DNA of 64,000 bases, taken from NCBI RefSeq assembly GCF_001650725.1, contig NZ_LXVX01000003.1, forward strand, positions 142,948 to 206,947, given 5' to 3'. The notes below the pieces were generated by a model. That model was given only the letters and a program-made list of their open reading frames with translations, did no database searches and was not told the origin of the DNA. Source of the stretch: Sphingobium sp. TCM1 (lineage in GTDB: Bacteria; Pseudomonadota; Alphaproteobacteria; Sphingomonadales; Sphingomonadaceae). Made by a program: the position numbers and the translations under genes. Below, piece by piece: positions 8,837 to 18,438 of this stretch. The stretch's first letter is position 1, and the number at the start of each line of letters is the position of its first letter.

Positions 8837-9609
8837 TGTGGGGCATAACCAAACTCTTGTGGCCAGCCATAGTTGTAGGGACGCTTGTACCGCAACTCGC
8901 CTGGGCGAAAACGAGCGACGCGCAGGACGAGCGTGTCATTGCAGCATGTATCCACCGTGCATCACTCGGGCGGCCCTGGCTGGAAAAGACCCTCTGGGGA
9001 CTGCGCGACCAGGAGGCGGGCTGGATCGGCGCAGAGGTCGCAAACACCAATGGGAGCCACGATCTCGGGCCGATGCAGGTAAACAGTTGGTGGGTTCCAA
9101 GAATCGCAGCTCAGGTCGGGAAGCCTACAGCCCATGTGCGGCATTGGCTGCAATTTGATGCCTGCTTCAACGCGGAGGCGGCTCGCTGGGTGTTCCTGTC
9201 GGCTTTGCGGGCCACAGATGATTATTGGAAAGCGGTGGGCCTGTATCATAGTCCTATAATGTGGAGACAACGACGATACACTGCTTCTGTAGCCGGGCAC
9301 ATGCGAAGGCGTTTCGGAATTACGATATTCGCTCCAAACCGTACGACAAATTCCCAATACCGGTTGCGGAAGACGACCTTCCCCTTGCCGGTGGCGACAT
9401 TTTCGCCAACCGTGAACTCCTCGGTCCCCACCGGCGGCAGGCCGCGCACCATATGCTGCATGTCTTCGAGCAGATGCTGGAAACCGTCGACAAGGCATGT
9501 GCCGCCGGTTTCCATGATCTTGCGCTGGAGAACGGGGTTGGTCGCCAGGGAATTGGTGGGCGCCAGCGTGTCGAGCAATTGCCGCGCGCCAAATTCGACC
9601 ATGTCTTGA
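8827..9609 (+). CDS. VirB1-like lytic transglycosylase, C-terminus replaced at a junction
   Basis: The first 165 residues or so form a secreted transglycosylase that opens peptidoglycan for the conjugation channel. There is a signal peptide ending AWA-K at about residue 27. The catalytic Glu is in RDQEAGWIG, followed by SHDLGPMQVNSWW and GLYHSPIMWRQRRY. After about 9320 the frame continues for about 95 residues that have no transglycosylase character: they are the reverse complement of a PHA-synthase fragment. The gene is therefore either intact with a replaced tail or truncated by a rearrangement. No further secretion genes follow it. Confidence 0.8.
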   Translation: MDMMWGITKLLWPAIVVGTLVPQLAWAKTSDAQDERVIAACIHRASLGRPWLEKTLWGLRDQEAGWIGAEVANTNGSHDLGPMQVNSWWVPRIAAQVGKPTAHVRHWLQFDACFNAEAARWVFLSALRATDDYWKAVGLYHSPIMWRQRRYTASVAGHMRRRFGITIFAPNRTTNSQYRLRKTTFPLPVATFSPTVNSSVPTGGRPRTICCMSSSRCWKPSTRHVPPVSMILRWRTGLVARELVGASVSSNCRAPNSTMS

Positions 9610-10020
9610 TGATGTTTCGTGACGCCGCCGACTCCCGTGGTCGCCGCGTGCCACCATTGCTGGTTGAGAAGGAATGTCTGAGACAGGATGTTGAACGGAG
9701 GCTGCTTCCACGCCAGGTCAGCAAAGCTGCGGTCCTGGGGCAGAGGTTCGATGGCGGGGGCGGTATCGCCGTCGCCGGCACTGCGCAGCGCATAGTCGAA
9801 CAGGCGCACATATTTTCGCGTCATTTTCGCGCTCAGCTGCAACTGCTTGCCGGGCGAACTGGCGAGGTGAAGTGCCGAGTCCAAAAACGCCTGGGCTAAC
9901 GTGGCCAGGGAGAGGCCGGAGAGGTGGCCTGCGCGATCGCCGCGACGGCCGCACGATCGAGGGTTTCGGCGATGCCATCAAGAGGATCGGGCGATGACTG
10001 AGCATCGAATGCGGCTATGC
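9330..10020 (-). pseudogene. phaC: PHA synthase (PhaC) N-terminal fragment, frameshifted and truncated
   Basis: The minus strand encodes recognisable class I/II PhaC N-terminal sequence: DRSFADLAWKQPPFN, LLNQQWWHAATTGV, GGTCLVDGFQHLLEDM, PPVGTEEFTVGENVA and GKVVFRNR. It stops at about 9330, before the alpha/beta-hydrolase catalytic domain. At the 5' end (about 9930) GIAETLDRAAVAAIAQATS lies in a different frame from the continuation GLSLATLAQAFLDSAL, which shows a frameshift. No in-frame start is visible beyond 10020. It cannot make an active polymerase. Confidence 0.85.
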
Positions 10021-10319
10021 GTGCTTACTCCAGTTGAAACGAGCTCCCAATGCTGCGTTGCAGCGATCCCTGCTGTACGTAATTATCCGCCCGGTCGACT
10101 TGCGGTCAGCACTGCGGCCTTGATGGACATCCCGAACCATTGGACGCAGGCTCACGCCCCACGTCACGTGGTCGAGTCTCACCCCAATCGCATAAAGGTA
10201 CTGCGTAGGAGAGATATGTGGCAAGCCCCTAGTCACTGGAGGTGGCCAAATTTGTGAGGTCGCTAGTCTGTAGAATCCAAGCCTTGGCATGCACCGACCA
10301 AGCCGATGAGTTTTACAGG
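10021..10319. other. Intergenic stretch with no recognised gene
   Basis: Short open frames occur here on both strands but none has a plausible product or ribosome site. I see no IS terminus or RNA. It lies between the PHA-synthase fragment and the 3' end of the NADH dehydrogenase gene and may be rearrangement debris. Confidence 0.5.
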
Positions 10320-11609
10320 CTAGGACAGCCTGGCGCGCGGCCTCACTTTCCGGCCGACCGTGTCGAGCAACCAGAGAAGCGTGCCGCGCCAGATTCCATG
10401 TAGACTGGCCTGATATCTTCGATAGAGCATCGCATGTCCGAGCTGGGCGATCCGCCCCTCGATAAAGCCGCCCTCGTAAAAGCCGAAGCGGCCGAGCGTC
10501 CCATAGGCGTCATAGCCCCCCAACGCGACGAGACTCCCAAAGTCCTTATAGCTTGCAACGGGCCCGGTCTTGCCGGCTATGAGGCCGGGCAGATGGCGTG
10601 AAAGAAATCGGGCGTGCTGGCTTGCTGCCTGCGCGGTGGTGGGCACGGGCATGTCACGACCCGGTAGCTGAGGGCTCGCGCAATCGCCAAGGGCGTAGAT
10701 GTGGTCGTCCGCCAGCGTCCGCAGGGTTGGTCCCACGACCAATTGACCGCTGCGCGTTCGTTCAAGATCGGTCAGCGTATCCATCAGTGGGGGCGCCTTC
10801 ACGCCTGCGGCCCATATCTTCAGGTCCACGTCCACGGCCTCGTTGCCGTTCAACATGAAGGCGTTTTCGTTCACCGACGATACGCGCTTTCCCACACGCA
10901 CGATGACGCCCAGCTGTTTCAACTTCTCAAGCGCCGCATCGGCGACCCGCTCGGGAAATGGCCCGAGCAGCCTCGGCCCGGATTCCACCAGGATGACCTC
11001 GAGATGCGCCGAAGCGCCCGACATGCCGTACCGTTCAGCGACCGTCGCGACCTGAATGAGTTCCGCCGCCAGTTCCACGCCGGTCGCCCCGCCGCCGACG
11101 ATGCCCACCCTGAGCTTCTTGCCGAGCACTATGCTCCTGATCAAGTGGACCCGCAGCCGATCGTTGAAGCCTATGGCGTCAGACCGGGTGTCGATCCGCA
11201 TGCAATGGTCGCTGACGCCTGGGGTGCCGAAATCATTTGCCCGACTGCCGACCGAGAGAACCAGCGTGTCATAGGAAACCTGCCGTTCGGGTGCGATAAT
11301 CTCTCCCTCGATCCGCAAGGCATCCAAAGACACGGTGCGGTGTTTCCGATCGATCGCGATCGCTTCCCCGAATTCATAGCGAAAACCGTGCGTCAGCGCC
11401 TGGGCTGCAAAGACCGTTTCCTGCAAACCCGCGTCTGCGGTACCGGCTGCGATCGTATGAAGCATCGGTTTCCACACATAGGCGGCTTCGCGATCGATCA
11501 GGGTGACGGAGAGGCGCTTGCTATTGGCCTTTTTCCCGGCGAGACGCGTGGCTATCTCCAGGCCCGCGACGCCGCCGCCCACCACCACAAGCTTATGGTC
11601 TTCGATCAT
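10320..11609 (-). CDS. ndh: Type II NADH:quinone oxidoreductase (NDH-2)
   Basis: A 429-residue FAD enzyme that passes electrons from NADH to quinone at the inner membrane without pumping protons. The FAD-binding site is KLVVVGGGVAGLEIATRL at the N-terminus. The NADH-binding site is RVGIVGGGATGVELAAEL near residue 167. A second FAD contact is HIYALGDCAS near 300. The hydrophobic C-terminal region (LLWLLDTVG) could serve as membrane anchor. It is transcribed away from the efflux operon. With the ETF-QO and polyprenyl synthase genes it is one of several quinone-linked functions in the window. Confidence 0.88.
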   Translation of the reverse strand: MIEDHKLVVVGGGVAGLEIATRLAGKKANSKRLSVTLIDREAAYVWKPMLHTIAAGTADAGLQETVFAAQALTHGFRYEFGEAIAIDRKHRTVSLDALRIEGEIIAPERQVSYDTLVLSVGSRANDFGTPGVSDHCMRIDTRSDAIGFNDRLRVHLIRSIVLGKKLRVGIVGGGATGVELAAELIQVATVAERYGMSGASAHLEVILVESGPRLLGPFPERVADAALEKLKQLGVIVRVGKRVSSVNENAFMLNGNEAVDVDLKIWAAGVKAPPLMDTLTDLERTRSGQLVVGPTLRTLADDHIYALGDCASPQLPGRDMPVPTTAQAASQHARFLSRHLPGLIAGKTGPVASYKDFGSLVALGGYDAYGTLGRFGFYEGGFIEGRIAQLGHAMLYRRYQASLHGIWRGTLLWLLDTVGRKVRPRARLS

Positions 11610-12029
11610 TGCGACCTTTCCTTAAGATTACGCCATCGCTGCCCTGCACGACACCGAGGGGTGCCCTTTGGCAATCCGGCGGTCTGCGGGGCGGCCGGTA
11701 TCGCACCGGGCGGCCAGAGCTGAAACGGATCATCGCGATATAGGCCGCGCTAAAAGGGCCAGCCTATCCCTTCATCATACTGCTGGCATTTTTTGGCGCG
11801 TCGCGCAATAAGTGCAACGGTCGGTATCGTTAAATGGGGCCTGAAGAATAATGAGTTGCCGTATGAGACCTGGGCAAGGGGGACCCTTCTGAGCGAGGAA
11901 GCTCCCTCTATCGACCGGTTGGAACGTCGTTCTCGGGGGCAGCCGGTGGCCGGGACAAGGATGTTGGTACGCGGGGACTGCCGGCGACCAGTCTCTTGCA
12001 TTCACCTACAGCGTCGCGGTGAAGGCGTG
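11610..12029. other. Divergent promoter region between ndh and the efflux operon
   Basis: About 420 bases separate the two start codons. An open frame extends upstream of the transporter start to 11793, but its translation has no transporter character and no ribosome site, so I treat it as non-coding. The partial dyad AACG-N8-CGTT at 11816-11831 could be a regulator site; I cannot link it to a particular protein. Confidence 0.45.
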
Positions 12030-13703
12030 ATGGTCATTGCGCCTGAACCCCTTGAGCCGATCCCACGCTGGGAGGAGCATGAAAAGCCCTCCATGCCGGG
12101 GTCGCCATCGACCCCCCGGCACAGCTGGCCGGTCCGCTTCGCCTATGCAGGTGTTGCAGTTCTTCTTTCGCTGACAGCAGGCCTTGGCACCGCATTGGTC
12201 AGCACCAATCTTCCCAATATTCAGGGCCATCTCGGCCTCACGCCGGTCGAAGGCGCGTGGCTGCCGGCGATCTACCTGATGGTCAACATCTCGGCTAACC
12301 TGCTGCTGTTCAAGGTGCGGCAACAATATGGGCTACGGCTCTTCGCCGAGATCGGGCTGCCGATCTATGCACTCGTCACCTTCCTCCATCTGTTCGCAGA
12401 CAGCTATCCTATGGCGCTGTTCGTGCGCGCCGTCAGCGGTTTCGCCGGCGCGACCGTCAGTACGCTCGCTACGATGTACATGCTGCAGGCATTCGGAAAG
12501 GCACATATGGGGCAAGGGCTCGTCGTCGGACTCGGCCTGTCGCAGATTTCCGCGCCGCTGGCATGGCTGCTCTCGCCCGCGCTGCTCGATCTGGGCGAAT
12601 GGCGAACGCTCTACCTGTTCGAATCCGGCCTTTCGCTTTGCTGTCTCGCCGCGGTGGTGGTGTTGAAACTGCCGCCCGGCATCCGGATCAAGGTGTTCGA
12701 GGGCCTCGATTTCCTGACCTTCCTGCTGCTGGCGCCGGCGCTTGCATTGTTCGGCGCCGTACTCGCCCAGGGCCGGGTGCAATGGTGGACTGCCCAACCC
12801 TGGATCGGCTATGCCTGGATCGGCGCGGTCGTGCTGACGGCGGCGGCCTTCATGGTCGAACATCATCGCACCAATCCCTTAATACAGACCCGTTGGCTGG
12901 GCACGAAATCGACGATCCGCTTCGCGATCGGTGCCATGGGTATCCGCTTCATACTTTCGGAGCAGACCTATGGCGCGACTGGGTTTCTGCGGACGCTGGG
13001 TATGGGGCCGGACCAGTTACAGCCATTCTATGCCGTGATCCTGGCGGGTATCATCTTTGGCATTGCAGCAAGTGCGCTCACTTTCAACCAGAAGACAGTG
13101 ATCCCGCAGATACTTCTGTCGATCGTGCTGATCGCGATCGCGAGCTTTCTCGACAGGGATTCCACCAGCCTGACGCGTCCGCACGACATGTTCGTCAGCC
13201 AGTTCCTGATTTCGGTGGCGGGCGCGATGTTTATGGGACCGCTGCTGCTCGTCGGCATTATGCAGGCGCTCAAGAACGGGCCTAATTACATCGTCAGCTT
13301 CGTGGTGCTATTTTCAATCAGCCAGAGCTTCGGCGGGCTGGCGGGGCCGGCGGTGCTCGGAACCATTCAGCAGTTTCGCGAGCATGAATATTCGGCGCTG
13401 ATCAATGCCGACTTAGATCCGACGGACCCGGTGGTGGCACAACGCCTTCAGGTCCAGGGTCAGGTCTATGGCCGGGTGATGACCGATCCTATCCTGCGGC
13501 AGGCACAGGGAACGGCGCAGCTTGCGCAGATCGCCACGCGTGAGGCAAATGTACGGGCCTTCAACGACATCTTCCTGCTGAACGGCATGCTTTCGCTGGT
13601 GCTGCTCAGTTGGTCTCTGTTTCATGTCCTGCGCCTTGCACTCAAGGACAAGTCCCACAAGCCGACGCCCGATGAAGCGGCCGGGTTCCAGGCAGCATCG
13701 TAA
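12030..13703 (+). CDS. DHA2-type MFS drug efflux pump (EmrB-like)
   Basis: A 557-residue inner-membrane proton antiporter with about fourteen hydrophobic segments, the usual DHA2 layout. Typical motifs include ALVSTNLPNIQGHLG in the first segment and a fifth-segment region around GLGLSQISAPLAWLLSP. ATG 12030 (or the GTG just before it) is preferred because GGTGAAGG lies directly upstream and the first membrane segment then follows after about 40 residues. It is the first gene of a MFS-HlyD-outer-membrane-factor operon, with ten bases to the next start, so the three proteins should form one tripartite pump. Confidence 0.88.
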   Translation: MVIAPEPLEPIPRWEEHEKPSMPGSPSTPRHSWPVRFAYAGVAVLLSLTAGLGTALVSTNLPNIQGHLGLTPVEGAWLPAIYLMVNISANLLLFKVRQQYGLRLFAEIGLPIYALVTFLHLFADSYPMALFVRAVSGFAGATVSTLATMYMLQAFGKAHMGQGLVVGLGLSQISAPLAWLLSPALLDLGEWRTLYLFESGLSLCCLAAVVVLKLPPGIRIKVFEGLDFLTFLLLAPALALFGAVLAQGRVQWWTAQPWIGYAWIGAVVLTAAAFMVEHHRTNPLIQTRWLGTKSTIRFAIGAMGIRFILSEQTYGATGFLRTLGMGPDQLQPFYAVILAGIIFGIAASALTFNQKTVIPQILLSIVLIAIASFLDRDSTSLTRPHDMFVSQFLISVAGAMFMGPLLLVGIMQALKNGPNYIVSFVVLFSISQSFGGLAGPAVLGTIQQFREHEYSALINADLDPTDPVVAQRLQVQGQVYGRVMTDPILRQAQGTAQLAQIATREANVRAFNDIFLLNGMLSLVLLSWSLFHVLRLALKDKSHKPTPDEAAGFQAAS

Positions 13704-13712
13704 AAGAGTATC

Positions 13713-14909
13713 ATGGCAGACAATCAGATCATCCGTTCCGACCCCAAGCCGGCCGCACCCGATCAACCCAGGCCCGACCTTGTGGATGCTCAGGGCCGCC
13801 CAATCGGCGGAGTGGCGCAGGACGCGTCCAAGGAGGGGGAGCCGCCCAAGATCATCAAACCCAAACGGCGAACGGTCATCGTCATGGCCGCGGTGGCGAG
13901 CGCGGGCGTTCTTATCGTTCTGGCCGCTTGGCAGATCTGGCCGTTCACGAGCGCCGTCGTGACCACCGAGAACAGCTATGTCCGCGGCCAGATCACGGTG
14001 CTGGCGCCGCAGGTGAACGGCTACGTGAAGGAGGTGCTAGTCCGCGATTTCCAGCGTGTAAAGGCGGGGCAGGCCCTGATCCGGATCGACGACCGCATCT
14101 ATCGCCAGCAGCTCGATCAATCACTCGGCCAGCTTGACGCGGCTAAGGCCAATCTTGACAATGCCGAGCAGACGATCGCCCAGAATGACGCGGAACTGGA
14201 TTCGCGCCGGGCCGACATTTTTGCCGCAGAGGCGGAACGCGATCGCGCCAAGGCAGACGAGGACCGCGTCGATGAACTCGCCTCGCGCGGGTCGGTATCG
14301 CTGCGCGAACGAGACCAGATCCGGGCGACGGCCCGCGCGGCCGTCGCCAATGTGCTCAAGGCCAAAGCGGCGCTGCGCATCGCGACCGAGACTCGCAAGG
14401 CGACATCGGTGTCGCGTGAAGGGCTGCAGGCTCAGGTCAAGACGTCGCAGGCCGCCGTGGATCTGGCGCGGATCAACCTTGCCAATACCGTGATCTATGC
14501 GCCCAGGAACGGCCAGTTGAGCGAGGCGAGCGTGCGCCAGGGCCAATATGTCTCCGCCGGCTCGCAACTGCTGTTCCTTGTGCCGGACGCCCTCTGGATC
14601 GTCGCCAACTATAAGGAAACCCAGACAGCCAGCATCCGCCCCGGACAGCCGGTGACCTTCACGGTGGACGCGCTGGGCGGCGAGCGGCTGAAAGGCCACG
14701 TCGAGGGCTTCGCGCCCGCGACGGGCTCGGAGTTCAGTGTCCTTCGTCCGGACAATGCCAGCGGCAACTTCACCAAGGTTGTCCAACGCCTGCCGATCCG
14801 CATCACAATTGATCCGGACCAGCCGGCGGCGCGCAACCTGCGTCCGGGAATGTCGGTGATCACACGGGTGGATACGTCGGTGGCGAGCGGCGTTGGAGAC
14901 CCGCGTTGA
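13713..14909 (+). CDS. HlyD/EmrA-type periplasmic adaptor protein
   Basis: A 398-residue membrane-fusion protein that joins the MFS pump to the outer-membrane channel. After a Pro-rich cytoplasmic start, one membrane segment lies at about 52-72 (VIVMAAVASAGVLIVLAAW). A lipoyl/barrel half follows (YVRGQITVLAPQVNGYV), then a long alpha-helical hairpin (about 125-245), then the second half (TVIYAPRNGQLSE) and the beta-barrel with LWIVANYKETQ. The stop overlaps the start of the outer-membrane gene by four bases. Confidence 0.9.
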   Translation: MADNQIIRSDPKPAAPDQPRPDLVDAQGRPIGGVAQDASKEGEPPKIIKPKRRTVIVMAAVASAGVLIVLAAWQIWPFTSAVVTTENSYVRGQITVLAPQVNGYVKEVLVRDFQRVKAGQALIRIDDRIYRQQLDQSLGQLDAAKANLDNAEQTIAQNDAELDSRRADIFAAEAERDRAKADEDRVDELASRGSVSLRERDQIRATARAAVANVLKAKAALRIATETRKATSVSREGLQAQVKTSQAAVDLARINLANTVIYAPRNGQLSEASVRQGQYVSAGSQLLFLVPDALWIVANYKETQTASIRPGQPVTFTVDALGGERLKGHVEGFAPATGSEFSVLRPDNASGNFTKVVQRLPIRITIDPDQPAARNLRPGMSVITRVDTSVASGVGDPR

Positions 14910-16309
14910 CACCCGCGCGATATTTCATCTTCCTGGCGCCTGTCCTGTCGCTCTGCGCGTGCATGCCGGCTGATCGCCCGTCGCCCGCATCCGCGGCGGT
15001 CGCACTGCCCACTGCCTGGCGCGATACATCCAGTGGCAACGGCACGGTCGATCCGGCATGGTGGCAGGCGTTCGGCGATCCGGCGCTGACCCGGCTGATC
15101 GAGGCGGCGCTTGTCCGTAACACCGACGTGCTGACTGCGACTGCCCGCGTCGAGGAAGTCGCAGCCGACATCCGGCTCGCGCGCTCCGCGCTGCTCCCCT
15201 CGCTCGATGCGGTCGGGGCGGCGCAGCGCTCGCGCAGCCTCGGCACCACCGGGACCGCCACCAGTACCGCGCTGCAGCCCGAGATCCAACTCAGCTGGCA
15301 GTTGGACATGTTCGGCCGGCTGTCGCGGCTGACAGCGGCGGCGCGACAGCAATATGTCGCGAGCCAGGCCGACCGGGACGCGGTCGCGCTTTCAGTCGCT
15401 GCGCAGACGGCGCAGGCCTATATCGGCCTGCTCGCGCTCGATGCCCAGCTTGCCGTCTCCCGCGAGACGGTCAAATCCCGAGCCGAGGCGCTGCGGCTCG
15501 CCACCGACCAAGCCCAGGTGGGCTATACCTCGCAGTTCGAATTGACCCAGGCCCAGTCCGAATATGAGGCGGTGAGCCAGGCCATTCCGCAGTTCGAGCA
15601 GGCGATCCGTGCGCAGGAGAACGCCTTGCGGCTCCTCACCGGTGAAATGCCGGGCCCGGTGACGCGGAGCGATGGCGCTTTGCTCGCCGCGACTCCACCG
15701 ACCGTTCCGGCGACGCTCCCGGCCGATCTTCTGCGTCGCCGTCCGGACATCGTCTCAGCCGAAGCGATGGTCGCGGCCGCCGATGCCAGTCTGGCCGCAC
15801 GCCGCGCCCAGTTCCTGCCGCAGGTGGCGCTCTCCGCGAGCCTCGGCCAGCTCTTCGTGAACGGTCTCGATTATGATCCGGTGACGATCTGGGATGTCGG
15901 CGCGAGTGCGCTTGCACCGCTTTTTGCAGGCGGGCGCCTGCGCGCGCAGGTGGATGCGGCGACAGCGCAGCGCGACCAGGCGGCGTTCGCTTACCGGGGC
16001 GCGGCGCTAAAGGCATTCGGGGAAGTGGAAACAGGCCTTAGCGGCGTGTCGCGCTTCGCCGAGCAGATCGAGCGGCTTCATAACCGCCGGCAGATTCTCA
16101 TCCGGTCCGTCGCCATGGCGCGGGATCGTTACCGTGGCGGCTATGCCTCCTATCTCGAACTGCTCGACGCCCAGCGCAACCTCTATTCGACCGAACTGGA
16201 TGCGATCGGCGTGCGGCAGGATCAACTCGATAACATCATCACCCTCTATCGAGCACTGGGCGGGGGCTGGTCGGCACCATCACCTGCTACCGCAAAAGCT
16301 GAGCCCTGA
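14906..16309 (+). CDS. Outer-membrane efflux channel, NodT/TolC family lipoprotein
   Basis: A 467-residue outer-membrane factor. The N-terminus is a signal peptide with a lipobox-like LCAC near residue 19, as in NodT-family lipoproteins. Two outer-membrane-efflux repeats follow; LSWQLDMFGRLSRLTAAARQQ and LLRRRPDIVSAEAMVAAADA are characteristic. TTG 14906 overlaps the adaptor stop. Together with the preceding two genes it completes an export route across both membranes. The substrate cannot be read from sequence. Confidence 0.9.
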   Translation: MTPARYFIFLAPVLSLCACMPADRPSPASAAVALPTAWRDTSSGNGTVDPAWWQAFGDPALTRLIEAALVRNTDVLTATARVEEVAADIRLARSALLPSLDAVGAAQRSRSLGTTGTATSTALQPEIQLSWQLDMFGRLSRLTAAARQQYVASQADRDAVALSVAAQTAQAYIGLLALDAQLAVSRETVKSRAEALRLATDQAQVGYTSQFELTQAQSEYEAVSQAIPQFEQAIRAQENALRLLTGEMPGPVTRSDGALLAATPPTVPATLPADLLRRRPDIVSAEAMVAAADASLAARRAQFLPQVALSASLGQLFVNGLDYDPVTIWDVGASALAPLFAGGRLRAQVDAATAQRDQAAFAYRGAALKAFGEVETGLSGVSRFAEQIERLHNRRQILIRSVAMARDRYRGGYASYLELLDAQRNLYSTELDAIGVRQDQLDNIITLYRALGGGWSAPSPATAKAEP

Positions 16310-16335
16310 TAGCCAAGAATTATCCCCGCTGTCTG

Positions 16336-17007
16336 TCAGGCGATGTCCCGCTTCCAGAGCAGGACGTCGAGTGCCCGCATGAGATAGGCTCTTTTGGCGG
16401 CAGTGGTATTGGGAAATTCTCGGCGTATAAGGATCAGGTTGCGTGGGACCGTCACCAGCGTGTCAAAAATGTGGCGCGCCAGGAATTGCAGCGCATCATC
16501 GTCCATCGTCGCGGGCAAGGCAGAGTTGTCAAGGATGGAGCGGATGATACGGATGCCGTCGGGTGCGCCGGGCATCGTGGTATTCGCCAAGGATTCCACC
16601 TCGTGATCCACCAGCCATAGAACGAGCGTCTCGAGGCCGATCACCTCACGTTTCAGAGAAGAGTCCAACATCTTCATGCCGACATAAAGAAGCCGGTCGT
16701 GCAACGAACCGTTCGGGATCGATGTCGCAATGGGCCTGAGATGCCGGTAAACGCCATGCTCGACCGCTGCACGCAGCAATTTGGTTTTCGCGCCGAAACG
16801 CGAATAGAGTGTGCGCTTCGATACGTTGGCGGCGGCGGCGATGGCTTCCATGCTTGCGCCGTCGGCACCGCGATGGATAAATTGTTCAAGCGCTACATCG
16901 AGAATATGCGCCCCGAGTTGCGCCGCGATATCCTGGGGCGGCCTGCCACCCTTGGGATCGCGCGGCGGGAGGGACGTGCTGCTCGCCTTGGGGGATTGTT
17001 GTGTCAT
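16336..17007 (-). CDS. TetR-family transcriptional regulator
   Basis: A repressor of about 223 residues from ATG 17007; a longer start at 17061 is possible but adds an unconserved tail. The N-terminal helix-turn-helix is clear: ILDVALEQFIHRGADGASMEAIAAAANVS (shown in two parts: ILDVALEQFIHRG and SMEAIAAAANVS) followed by KRTLYSRFGAK. The C-terminal half would bind the inducer. It ends 27 bases from the convergent efflux operon and most likely controls it, since such pumps are usually paired with a TetR gene. The region upstream holds several overlapping six-base palindromes near 17090-17107. Confidence 0.88.
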   Translation of the reverse strand: MTQQSPKASSTSLPPRDPKGGRPPQDIAAQLGAHILDVALEQFIHRGADGASMEAIAAAANVSKRTLYSRFGAKTKLLRAAVEHGVYRHLRPIATSIPNGSLHDRLLYVGMKMLDSSLKREVIGLETLVLWLVDHEVESLANTTMPGAPDGIRIIRSILDNSALPATMDDDALQFLARHIFDTLVTVPRNLILIRREFPNTTAAKRAYLMRALDVLLWKRDIA

Positions 17008-17293
17008 GAGGAAAACCCTAGCGGCATCTTCACCGGATTCCATGACATTTGGCTTGGTCAATCCAGATTTCTTCCGATAACAAAACCGCTACGTATACAT
17101 ATGCATGGCAGGCCGTGCGAGTTCGGGTCATCGGCCAAGGGAGTGAAACGCAGAGCAGGAACGTCGTCATGCCTGGATTCGCATTAGTCATCGGGGAAAC
17201 GTGCGGCATCAGGCCCGCTATTTCGAAAGTACCTGAAGGTCGACGATATTGCTGCACGTTTACGCTCTCAGTTCTGCCCGAAAGGAATCTTCC

Positions 17294-17733
17294 ATGATCT
17301 ACCCTGTCGATCTGCTCAAGGCGAATGGCCAGCGCGCCCTGAAACTTGCTGAAATTGCCCGGACTAGCGGCGAGGAATATCTGCAGCTCAGCGGCAAGAT
17401 TGCGAGCGGCTTTCTCGGACAGGTGCAGGAGATCAAACCCGGCCAGTGCCCCGGTTTCAAGAGCAAGGCCGGCGCCTCCATTCTGTCGGAGATCGAGAAA
17501 ATCCGCGAAACACGCTATCCAGGGCCAAGACTGTCGTCGAGGATTGGCAATCGACCTGGAAGGATGTCATTTCCGACACCTCGACGGTGAAAGAGTTGAC
17601 TGATAAATTCCAGAGCCTTCTCCAGCCTCAGAGCTTTTTCCAGCCCTGGTCCGGACTGTTCTCGGCTGCCACGCCGATCGCGAGACCCGTGACACCGCCA
17701 AGGTCCGATCAGAAGAGCGCGCCGCAAGCCTGA
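17294..17733 (+). pseudogene. Phasin-family protein, broken by a frameshift
   Basis: Phasins coat PHA granules. The first part (MIYPVDLLKANGQRALKLAE, then YLQLSGKIASGFLGQ and a SEIEKIRE motif) is in one frame; the second part (NTLSRAKTVVEDWQSTWKDV and FFQPWSGLFSA) is in another. A single missing base near 17510 explains the break, because restoring it joins EIEKIRE directly to NTLSRAK. An AAGGAATCTTCC stretch lies before the ATG. Its partner PHA synthase is also broken (9330-10020). Confidence 0.75.
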
Positions 17734-17879
17734 AAGCCCAATCCATAACGAGGTTCGCCATCATATGGGATGAGGGCTAACCTCGATTTTTCGACCAGAA
17801 GCAAGGGTTAGGGGCGTATGGAAGATTTCGGCATGAGCGGGCATCGTTTTGGCTCCAGACGGTCTGGGGTGAGGATCTA

Positions 17880-18407
17880 ATGATCCATGCGCGCCACGCC
17901 GATCTCGCGGTTGTAGGCCCGGCCGATGGGCCATCCCGTCGCAAAACGCCATTGAGTCTGTCCGAAGACATGATCTTCGCATCGGGCAGACCCACTCTCC
18001 TCGTTCCCTCAGCATGGCGGTCTGATAGACAGGCGGATCATATCGTCATCGCGTGGAACGCGAGCGCCGAGGCATCCAGAGCGGTCGCGGGCGCGCTCCC
18101 GCTTCTGTACAGCGCCAAGCAGGTTTCCGTCGTTGTTGTCCCTCAGGCGGGCCTTCCGGTGCCGGACGGGATAGATCCGGGTAAGGCGATCGTTCGCCAT
18201 CTCGGCTGTCATGGCGTCGTCGCGGACCTCTTCACCCTCGAAGGGAGCGAGGCCGGCCATATCGTCCTCGACTTTTGCATCGAACGCGACGCCGATCTTC
18301 TGGTCATGGGCGCCTATGGGCATTCCAAGCTGAGTGAAGCGATATTCGGCGGCGCGACGTGCTATGTCCTGCGTCATGCGGAAGTGCCCATTCTGCTCTC
18401 GCGATAG
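17880..18407 (+). CDS. Universal stress protein, C-terminal domain (probably truncated)
   Basis: A 175-residue piece resembling the second half of two-domain universal stress proteins. It includes HIVIAWNASAEASRAVAGAL near residue 58 and the nucleotide-loop region DLLVMGAYGHSKLSEAIFGG near 142-162, which corresponds to the G-x2-G-x9-G(S/T) motif in a variant form. Full-length members are about 275 residues; the first domain is missing and the frame upstream of ATG 17880 is open but unlike the family. No convincing ribosome site precedes it. It may be a relic rather than a working gene. Confidence 0.65.
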   Translation: MIHARHADLAVVGPADGPSRRKTPLSLSEDMIFASGRPTLLVPSAWRSDRQADHIVIAWNASAEASRAVAGALPLLYSAKQVSVVVVPQAGLPVPDGIDPGKAIVRHLGCHGVVADLFTLEGSEAGHIVLDFCIERDADLLVMGAYGHSKLSEAIFGGATCYVLRHAEVPILLSR

Positions 18408-18438
18408 AGGCGGGTTCTATGTCTAGGGGTGCAGAACC

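Noticed and set aside
11793..12029. N-terminal extension of the efflux transporter by about 79 residues
   Set aside because: The extension lacks hydrophobic segments and family similarity; a good ribosome site precedes 12030.
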